A DNA stretch of 64,000 nt from NCBI GenBank assembly GCA_950097015.1, contig CATNEN010000007.1, positions 4,826,001-4,890,000 on the forward strand. The letters run 5' to 3'. The notes below the pieces were generated by a model. It saw nothing but the letters and a program-made list of their open reading frames with translations. It had not been told where the DNA came from and ran no database searches. The translations under genes and the position numbers were made by a program. This DNA comes from Macrostomum hystrix (taxonomy: Eukaryota > Platyhelminthes > Macrostomidae). This document shows positions 60,301 to 64,000 of this stretch, piece by piece; the first letter of the stretch is position 1, and each line of letters begins with the position of its first letter.

Positions 60301-62101
60301 CATGGTGGGGTTGGTGCTGCCCGCCAGCAGGTAGGTGCAGCGGCCCTGGTACTCGAAAGTGAGGCCGTCGAATGTGCGGTACGAGTTCGGGCCGTAGCTG
60401 ACGCAGGTATCGAACGGCACCACCTCCACTCCGGTGTTGTTCTTGGCTGAGTGAGGCGAATATTTTGTGTCAGCATTTTTATTTCAGCATATAATGGAAT
60501 ATAGCAGGCCTTTTTAACTGTTAAACAGGATTCTACGACACCTTAGACAAGTTGATCCACCTGTTAGACAGGCCCTGCACTCTAGCACCTGTTAGACAGG
60601 ACTCTACCACTTGTTTGACAGGACAGGACCAACTGTAAGAAAAGACCCTACCACCTGTTAGACAGACTCGACCTCCTGTTCGACAGTCCCATTCACCTGT
60701 TCTATAGGCCCTGTTAGACAGGATTCTACCAACCGTTAGACAGCACTCTACATGTTAGACAAACCCATTGCAAAGCTAACTAGATCAGTTAGCGCACATT
60801 GGGCCAAGGCAATAGCAATGTCACTCACACACGGAGCTGGTCTTGCAGCTCATGCAGCCCTTCTGATAGCCGAAGCTGCCGGTTCCGTCCGAGCAGCAGC
60901 GTCCGAAGGCCACGCGAGTCGAGCCGAAGCCGGACTTCTTTGTCCTGCAGGCGTCATCTGAGTAGCAGTACTGCTCGTTCGGGTTGTTCTTGATGGCTGC
61001 AGCAGCCGAGGGGTTGGTAGGAAAAGTCTTAGACATTTATGAACTACATTAAGAGCATGAGCAGTATTGAGACTTGAGAATCGGACTCACCGTTGAGATC
61101 TTCGTCGCAGTTGGTGCCCAGGTAGTTAGTGGCGCACTGACAGACATTGGGCTGAATGCACTTGCCACCATTCAGGCAGCCGCCCCGGTTCACGAAGCAG
61201 ACCACCGTCTGGCAGTTGTTGCCGTCGTAGCCTTCGCAGCACTGCGTCTTCTCGACGTTGGACAAGCTGAGGAGGGATAAGAAAAATTGGCCTCCTAATT
61301 ATTAATCAGTAGCTAAAACGAGCATATAAATAAGTTCTCATTTTTAAGTTGATGTCAGCATAGACAAATTATAAATTAGGCTACTGCAAGTAGTGCAAAC
61401 TTGCTAAAATGTTTACGAACCTATAGAACACGCAGTCCGGTGTGGCCTTGCTGTAGGCGAAGTCGCGAATGTAGGTCTGCAGAGACAGCTGGCGCTTCTC
61501 GTGAACCGTGCGATTCGCCAAGCCCACCGCGTCCGGCATGATGGGCACCGAGGTCTCGTCTATGGACAAGCCCTGCATGGTCATCTCCACCATGTTGCCG
61601 CAGGAGGAGTTCTTCTCCGTCCGGCGCTGGAAGGATGCGATGCACCAGCCCGAGCGGCCGGTGCTGGACGAGCGGGGAAGGGGCAACAACGGTTTTATAA
61701 TCGAATAAATCAGGGATCGGCAAAGGGTCAATGAGAGAATCCAAAAGAGATGACATATTTCAGAGACGAAACAAGGTAGAGATGAGACAGGGTAGAGTGG
61801 GTGTTGGCAGGGTCGAGGTGCCGGATAGAGGAGCTTCAAGGGACGCATTTGGTCTTTGAAAAAAACGGTTGCGTTGCATTTTCTACTCATGCAGCTGTGA
61901 GTTAAGTGGCTAGCACATCATTATCGATTGAATTTCTATCGCACCAATGCTCAGCACTCACATCGGTGTCTCCTTGATCTTGACATCGGCGGAAGTGCAA
62001 CTGCCACCGTCCAGAGTCAGTAGAAGCAGCAGCAGCAGAGGCAGCATCGGTGCCAGCAGCCGAGTTGTCGTCCACGTCAAGCGCGAACGGCTTTCAACCA
62101 T
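23421..62101 (-). CDS. Giant SCO-spondin-like mucin with discoidin-like modules
   Basis: Joined exons, all phases consistent: 62101-61962, 61663-61421, 61266-61091, 60996-60829, 60446-60244, 59961-59587, 59502-59217, 58759-58519, 58437-58257, 57740-57414, 57039-56875, (56380-56375), 55429-55186, 51892-51447, 51011-50864, 50741-50465, 49837-49296, 48834-48406, 47496-47380, 47134-47015, 46485-46360, 46224-46133, 46048-44227, 43735-27479, 27399-27005, 26916-26081, 25943-25086, 24405-23781, 23576-23421. The total is 26,001 nt, about 8,666 aa. Order: signal peptide, EMI, EGF, three VWD-C8-TIL units, LDLRa x5, mucin core with a sixth LDLRa and 14 discoidin-like modules, TSP1 x7 with TIL/VWC, CTCK. 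EMI, VWD x3, LDLRa, TSP1 and CTCK in this order is the SCO-spondin plan; the Thr/Ser/Pro core is mucin-like. I infer a secreted, disulphide-linked, O-glycosylated matrix, gel or glue protein. No transmembrane segment was seen. Confidence 0.88.
27479..43735 (-). CDS. Giant gene exon 23: 16,257-nt mucin/discoidin-like exon
   Basis: One uninterrupted frame of about 5,418 codons. It alternates Thr/Ser/Pro tracts ([13 protein letters not shown]-type, about 13-residue units) with globular modules of about 165 aa. Order from the N-terminus: E (43.69-43.23 kb), D (43.14-42.66), A5, B5, A4, B4, A3, C (35.45-34.96), B3, A2, B2, A1, B1. Each module runs from Cys-x-(E/D)-x-(D/E)-G/F-(M/L) to a final GC(Y/F) and has one internal Cys pair. 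The pattern (short acidic start, SSS-like turn, closing I-x-I-x-x-x-GC) resembles F5/8C (discoidin) domains, which SCO-spondin also has, but I cannot prove homology by eye. The Thr/Ser/Pro tracts should carry dense O-glycans. Confidence 0.88.
27979..33690 (-). repeat. Two tandem 2,856-bp coding duplications
   Basis: The segment from 27979 to 30834 is repeated at 30835-33690 (shift 2,856 bp = 952 codons). B starts shift exactly (27979, 30835, 33691), A shifts 29896 to 32752, and most intervening mucin sequence appears identical. The mucin tracts downstream of B1 and B2 differ by small in-frame changes (about 27530-27700 against 30390-30560). Confidence 0.92.
36862..42488 (-). repeat. Tandem 2,697- and 2,418-bp coding duplications
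   Basis: A modules at 36862, 39559 and 41977 (shifts 2,697 and 2,418 bp) and B modules at 37723 and 40420 (shift 2,697). Both shifts are multiples of 3 (899 and 806 codons). A third-position C/T difference (about 30199 against 37162) separates A3 and A4 from A1, A2 and A5, so copies can be grouped. Confidence 0.88.
43736..44226. other. Giant gene intron between exons 22 and 23
   Basis: 491 bp, AT-rich at its centre, with no minisatellite. The acceptor is GATTTCAG at 43736. Nothing else is seen. Confidence 0.5.
44227..46048 (-). CDS. Giant gene exon 22: mucin stretch, module B6, sixth LDLRa
   Basis: An 1822-nt exon. After the LDLRa end it codes about 330 residues of Thr/Ser/Pro, then a discoidin-like B module (45029-44529), a short Thr-rich linker and LDLRa 6 ([20 protein letters not shown] to [12 protein letters not shown]). 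Donor CTTA|GTGAGT at 44226. A phase-1 join to exon 23 continues the Thr run. Confidence 0.85.
46041..47496 (-). CDS. Giant gene exons 18-22 start: LDLRa repeats 2-5
   Basis: Single-exon LDLRa repeats at 47496-47380 ([16 protein letters not shown]), 47134-47015 ([18 protein letters not shown]) and 46485-46360 ([16 protein letters not shown]). A fifth is split between 46224-46133 and the start of exon 22 (CDGKADC, then SDGTDEQSC after the splice). The calcium-binding D-x-SDE residues are present in repeats 2, 4 and 5 (SDE or TDE). Exons 18-20 have phase-1 ends, the usual design for shuffled extracellular modules. Confidence 0.88.
46590..46975 (+). mobile_element. tRNA-derived SINE (main family), plus orientation
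   Basis: Starts ggggttcggtggcaggttaa (box A slightly damaged), with box B ggtcgattcc about 40 bp on. The shared body follows, and the copy ends with gttattattcttatt, an (ATT)n tail, near 46955. It lies in the intron between LDLRa exons 19 and 20, antisense to the gene. Moderately diverged from the 22.5-kb and 50-kb copies. Confidence 0.85.
47740..48283. repeat. 20-bp minisatellite in the intron after exon 17
   Basis: About 27 copies of ctgttatatgagacacctag, some 21 bp (an extra T in gtttatatg) or with atcag for atgag. These variants recur in blocks, suggesting multi-unit duplications. Confidence 0.95.
48406..50741 (-). CDS. Giant gene exons 15-17: VWD3, C8, TIL, first LDLRa
   Basis: VWD3 begins with [20 protein letters not shown] and reaches [14 protein letters not shown] in exon 16. 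The same exon holds C8-3 ([18 protein letters not shown] to [16 protein letters not shown]). Exon 17 has TIL3 ([20 protein letters not shown] to CIPSDNCPC), a VWC ([15 protein letters not shown]) and the first LDL-receptor class A repeat ([20 protein letters not shown]). Donors are GTGAGT except for exon 15 (GTGAGA). Confidence 0.88.
48850..48950. repeat. Short imperfect TAGTAT/AGCAG repeat
   Basis: About 90 bp of agtatagcagtattagtatag-type trinucleotide-rich repeat, just inside the intron upstream of exon 17. Confidence 0.7.
48965..49175 (+). mobile_element. Degraded, 5'-truncated SINE copy
   Basis: Matches the main SINE family from the T-arm onward (ctctcgcaccaaggtcct, ggtggaggccacattta, gggctaaccccaatgg, cactgcctgtgtgcat) but with many changes, no intact box A and no clear tail. 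This is the oldest of the four main-family copies. Confidence 0.6.
49855..50455. repeat. 20-bp minisatellite split by a SINE
   Basis: Units of gggtcgcaacctgttagata type occur at 49855-49934 and again at 50305-50455, with a SINE between. Together they fill the intron between exons 15 and 16. On the gene strand the array starts about 15 nt after the donor, and the unit contains CTAACAGGTTGCG. Confidence 0.85.
49935..50306 (-). mobile_element. tRNA-derived SINE (main family), minus orientation
   Basis: On the minus strand: ggggatctgtggcagagcgg near 50306, box B agttcgattcc, shared body, and an (ATT)n tail of about six units at 49938-49957. Close to the 22.5-kb copy over its whole length, so they are from the same recent subfamily. 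Inserted inside a minisatellite. Confidence 0.88.
50864..51892 (-). CDS. Giant gene exons 13-14: TIL2 and VWC-like
   Basis: Exon 13 holds a TIL domain ([18 protein letters not shown] to [12 protein letters not shown]), a VWC-like stretch ([19 protein letters not shown]) and an extra Cys segment. Exon 14 adds a second TIL end ([18 protein letters not shown]). They link C8-2 to VWD3, as in SCO-spondin and mucins. Confidence 0.85.
51050..51418. repeat. 25-bp minisatellite in the intron after exon 13
   Basis: About 14 copies of a 25-bp unit, ctgttagactggttcagcct plus tacac or aacac. It begins within about 35 nt of the exon 13 donor. The gene strand reads CTAACAGGTGTAAGG. Confidence 0.93.
51935..55160. 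repeat. 3.2-kb, 24/25-bp minisatellite with higher-order repeat
   Basis: About 130 copies of a 25-bp unit (gggtcatgagacactcactg plus ttcct) with 24-bp acacccctg variants. A block of markers (tgtccctgg, acccactg, aaataccc, ggatcatg, ggtcttgaaac, catgtaac) recurs in the same order 822 bp apart (gtcttg at about 52211 and 53033). It nearly fills the intron between exons 12 and 13. The gene strand reads AACAGTGAGTG in most units, and the array starts about 45 nt after the donor G|GTGAGTGCTC. Confidence 0.95.
55186..58437 (-). CDS. Giant gene exons 9-12: VWD2 and C8
   Basis: Exon 9 ends a VWC-like piece ([15 protein letters not shown]) and starts VWD2 ([18 protein letters not shown]). Exons 10-11 complete it, with [15 protein letters not shown]. 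Exon 12 is the C8 ([18 protein letters not shown] to CKTAGFQ). A 6-nt micro-exon candidate (TCTCAG, 56380-56375) lies between exons 11 and 12 with a strong polypyrimidine-AG before it and GTGAGC after it. Both flanks are phase 0, so it would add Ser-Gln without frameshift. Confidence 0.85.
55430..56374. other. Intron before exon 12, unique part
   Basis: Nearly 950 bp of unique sequence on the 3' side of the possible micro-exon. No exon, repeat or second gene is supported. Confidence 0.45.
56375..56380 (-). CDS. Candidate 6-nt micro-exon
   Basis: On the minus strand a pyrimidine-rich tract and CTTGCAG precede TCTCAG, followed at once by GTGAGC. Flanking exons 11 and 12 join in phase 0, so inclusion adds Ser-Gln. 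The two strong sites six bases apart could be chance or a recursive splice point. Confidence 0.4.
56468..56592. repeat. 12-bp minisatellite
   Basis: About 10 perfect copies of ggaactgggatt, then degenerate relatives to about 56720, in the intron after exon 11. Confidence 0.9.
57100..57352. repeat. 40-bp minisatellite in the intron after exon 10
   Basis: Six copies of a 40-bp unit (ccgctgtctcctcagcctcc plus cctgatccttcagtaggct). Degenerate relatives reach to about 35 nt of the exon 10 donor at 57413. Confidence 0.92.
57808..58212. repeat. 12-bp minisatellite in the intron after exon 9
   Basis: About 33 copies of ggaatgtgattc with gggattc and ggattc variants. The 12-bp period keeps frames open on both strands (SESHSESH and NVIRNGIR readings), which are artefacts. 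It begins about 45 nt from the exon 9 donor. Confidence 0.93.
58519..60446 (-). CDS. Giant gene exons 5-8: VWD1, C8, TIL
   Basis: VWD1 spans exons 5-6: [20 protein letters not shown], a typical VWD start, to [17 protein letters not shown], the conserved CGxxDG core and calcium site. Exon 7 is a C8 domain and exon 8 a TIL domain ([19 protein letters not shown] to CIRPNECPC). The intron 5 donor AAG|GTTGGG is weaker than the others, but the phase fits. VWD-C8-TIL units mediate disulphide polymerisation in von Willebrand factor and gel mucins. Confidence 0.88.
58895..59112. repeat. About 22-bp minisatellite in the intron after exon 7
   Basis: About nine copies of actatgagactggtcatgag plus aa. 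Looser tcatgag repeats continue to the exon 7 donor at 59216. Confidence 0.88.
60100..60226. repeat. 18-bp minisatellite in the intron after exon 5
   Basis: About six copies of ttcgatactagctacgct. It begins about 20 nt after the donor and stays open in the upstream exon's frame (VASIERS-type repeat), so intron retention would add a short repeat before a stop. Confidence 0.88.
60520..60760. repeat. Degenerate acctgttagacagg repeat, intron after exon 4
   Basis: About ten dispersed, irregularly spaced copies of a motif near acctgttagacagg. It looks like an old, decayed minisatellite related to those at 50.3 and 51.2 kb, which share ctgttaga. Confidence 0.7.
60829..60996 (-). CDS. Giant gene exon 4: Cys-rich segment
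   Basis: A 56-residue segment with about eight cysteines ([20 protein letters not shown] to [10 protein letters not shown]) between EGF and VWD1. I do not recognise a named family. The phase-1 ends make it a cassette that could be shuffled or skipped without frameshift. Confidence 0.75.
61091..62101 (-). CDS. Giant gene exons 1-3: signal peptide, EMI, EGF
   Basis: The ATG at 62101 opens a basic stretch followed by a Leu-rich hydrophobic core ([12 protein letters not shown]), a clear signal peptide ending near residue 35. Exons 2-3 give an EMI domain (WCIASFQ... to CVFYR... [14 protein letters not shown]), with the diagnostic CC.GY.G..C end. An EGF module ([19 protein letters not shown]) follows. 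The 61961 donor is GTGAGT. An acceptor-like CTCTCTTTTAG ends at 62129, 27 nt before the ATG. Confidence 0.85.
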
Positions 62102-63050
62102 CGCTGAGTGTCTGCGAGTCTGTTGCTACTAAAAGAGAGTTGAATTGTTTTCCAAACAAGGCAAAGATTAGCTAGAGACAATGTTAGAGAGGAGCGGACC
62201 CTCTGCTAGGCAGGGAGGAATGGGGATAAGAAGTTTTGGGAGAGCTCCAGTCTTAGTCCAAGGGCGGAAGATTGCGAATTTAAATAAGCGGCCCGCTGAG
62301 CTGCGTGGGGGTGGCGACAATGGGCCAGCGATCCCACAGGCCACACCTGTTCCACCAGGGATTATCTGTCAAGTGGGTCCGTGCAGCTCGGGGGCCCTAA
62401 TCCCGGTGGCAGCAGACGGTGGAATCTTCAATGGCGATTGTGAAAAGTCAGCAGAAAATGTCTCAGTCTCAGGGCGTCAATTGGTCGCAAGTTGGGGGGA
62501 GGGGCTGCGAGTCACGAGGTGCGCGAGTGCTCGTTCGTCAAAAGAGTTGCAGACAAAGAAAAGATTTTTGAGCTAGCTGAGGAGATTAGTCAAACAAGTT
62601 GGCCGCGGATTAGGCATTGCTTGGGGAGCCAAAGTTAATTCATCATTGATTGCCAGTGAGTTGCAGAGATCAGCAAATCTGTGAGGCGCAATCTGTTACC
62701 GCGAATAATCAAATCAAAATTTCTGCTGATCTGGCTTTCTGCTGCTGCTGCTGCTTCAACAATGGTGTAGTTAATGAATTCGGCTCGTATTGTCTAATTA
62801 TAGCCAGGCGGGCAGTTGTGTAAGGTGCAAAATTGGCAGATCCGGTTAATGCGTCACAGCCACAATGGACTGATCTGCTCGGCCACATTGATTTACGAGT
62901 TTAACTAATAAAACGATTTTTTTACTAAATTTGTCTGTCAAAAGACACGAGGTACAAAGGAAGTCTATCAGGCACTTTTTAGAAGCATCATTTTTTAATC
63001 TAATGATTTTGATAAATAAATACAGAAATTTGCAAAGGTAGACAGAGCCA
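62102..63050. other. 5' flank of the giant gene
   Basis: Contains the presumed promoter and 5'UTR. The acceptor-like CTCTCTTTTAG ending at 62129 (minus strand) suggests a non-coding first exon or spliced-leader addition site. No other gene is supported; the plus frame at 62181-62576 has no recognisable features. Confidence 0.45.
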
Positions 63051-63054
63051 GCCA

Positions 63055-63935
63055 GTGACAGGCAAAACAGGCAGAAACAGGCAAAAACAGGCAGAAACAG
63101 GCAAAAACAGGCAGAAACAGACAAAGACGGCCAGAGATAGGCAGAGACAGACAGAGACAGGCAGAGACAGACAGAAACAGACAGAGACAGGCAGAGACAG
63201 ACAGAGACAGGAAGAGACAGCCAGAGATGGCCAGAGACAGACAGAGACAGAAAGAGACAGGCAAAGACAGACAGAGACAGCCAGAGACAGACAGAGACAG
63301 CCAGAGACAGCCAGAGACAGACAGAGACAGGCAGAGACAGACAGAAACAGGAAGAGACAGACAGAGACAGACTGAGATGGCCAGAGACAGACAGAGACAG
63401 GAAGAGACAGGCAAAGACAGACAGAGACAGCCAGAGACAGCCAGAGACAGACAGAGACAGCCAGAGACAGCCAGAGACAGACAGAGACAGCCAGAGACAG
63501 ACAGAGACAGCCAGAGACAGACAGAGACAGGCAGAGACAGCCAGAGATGGCCAGAGACAGACAGAGACAGACAGAAACAGGAAGAGAGACAGAGACAGAA
63601 AGAGACAGGCAAAGACAGACAGAGACAGGAAGAGACAGACAGAGACAGACAGAGACAGGCAGAGACAGACAGAGATAGGCAGAGACAGATATGCAGACGG
63701 AGACAAATAAAGACAGACAGAGAGTGACAGAGAAAGCAGAGACAGAGATAATGACAGACAGAGACAGACAGAGACAGACAGAGACAGGCAGAAACAGGCA
63801 GAGACAGACAGAGACAGGCAGAAACAGGCAGAGACAGGCGGAGAAAGGCGGAGACAGACAGAGACAGATAAAGACTGACAGAGAGGGGCAGAAACAGGCA
63901 GATACAGAGACAGACAGAGACAGGTGGAAAGTCGG
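63055..63935. repeat. Purine-rich CAGAGACAGA minisatellite
   Basis: About 87 imperfect copies of a 10-bp unit cagagacaga (variants caggcagaga, cagccagaga, cagaaacagg). The strand asymmetry is extreme: plus is A/G/C with almost no T. This opens long frames on both strands (RQTETGRD and SLPVSVCLC readings), which I reject as genes. Confidence 0.93.
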
Positions 63936-64000
63936 ATCGGTAGTGATCCAAGAGGTAATCATTTAGTTGTATTAACGAGTTGCACTCTGTCAGTGCATCG

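Noticed and set aside
62181-62576. 131-aa plus frame upstream of the giant gene
   Set aside because: Low-complexity, no recognisable domain, no splice or conservation evidence; likely chance in a moderately GC-rich stretch.
62846-63966. Frames of 286-320 aa reading SLPVSVCLCLSL or RQTETGRDRQ
   Set aside because: Translation of the CAGAGACAGA array on both strands; the hydrophobic runs are not real membrane segments.
1-64000. CRISPR arrays or bacterial operons
   Set aside because: The many direct repeats are contiguous minisatellites without spacers, and the genes are intron-rich animal genes.

Overview
The window looks like metazoan nuclear DNA. It holds three intron-rich protein genes, GT-AG introns, tRNA-derived SINEs, small inverted-repeat transposons and about twenty separate minisatellite arrays that nearly all sit in introns or intergenic DNA. 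The gene content (a single-type dynamin, a cytoplasmic dynein intermediate chain and a SCO-spondin/gel-mucin hybrid) fits an invertebrate. A spiralian such as a free-living flatworm is my guess, but nothing in the sequence fixes the taxon.

Layout: 1-3237 is gene-poor with two minisatellites. 3238-11497 (minus) is a complete dynamin gene in 14 exons (about 888 aa). 11498-14219 is the divergent intergenic region, with a foldback element and a 282-bp hAT-like MITE with perfect 8-bp target duplications. 14220-20587 (plus) is a complete cytoplasmic dynein intermediate chain gene in 6 exons (623 aa). 20588-23420 is convergent intergenic DNA with two SINEs placed tail to tail. 23421-62101 (minus) is one giant secreted-protein gene. 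I could join 28 exons, plus a possible 6-nt micro-exon, with every splice phase consistent, giving about 8,666 aa. Its order is signal peptide, EMI, EGF, three VWD-C8-TIL units, six LDLRa, a Thr/Ser/Pro mucin region carrying 14 discoidin-like modules (mostly in one 16,257-nt exon), then about seven TSP1 repeats mixed with TIL and VWC modules, and a C-terminal cystine knot. 62102-64000 is upstream DNA with a purine-rich array.

Dynamin and the dynein chain are housekeeping membrane-traffic and motor genes. The giant gene is the unusual part: a SCO-spondin framework with a mucin core that has grown by recent in-frame tandem duplication of 2.4-2.9 kb units. It would encode a very large, probably O-glycosylated, disulphide-polymerising extracellular protein (gel, mucus or adhesive). 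A second unexpected pattern is that many intronic minisatellites begin close to the splice donor and are built of units carrying splice-site-like motifs (CAG|GTGAG, CTAACAG|GTG, GTGAGTG) on the transcribed strand.

Exon borders come from reading splice consensus and phase by eye; no alignment or RNA evidence was available.
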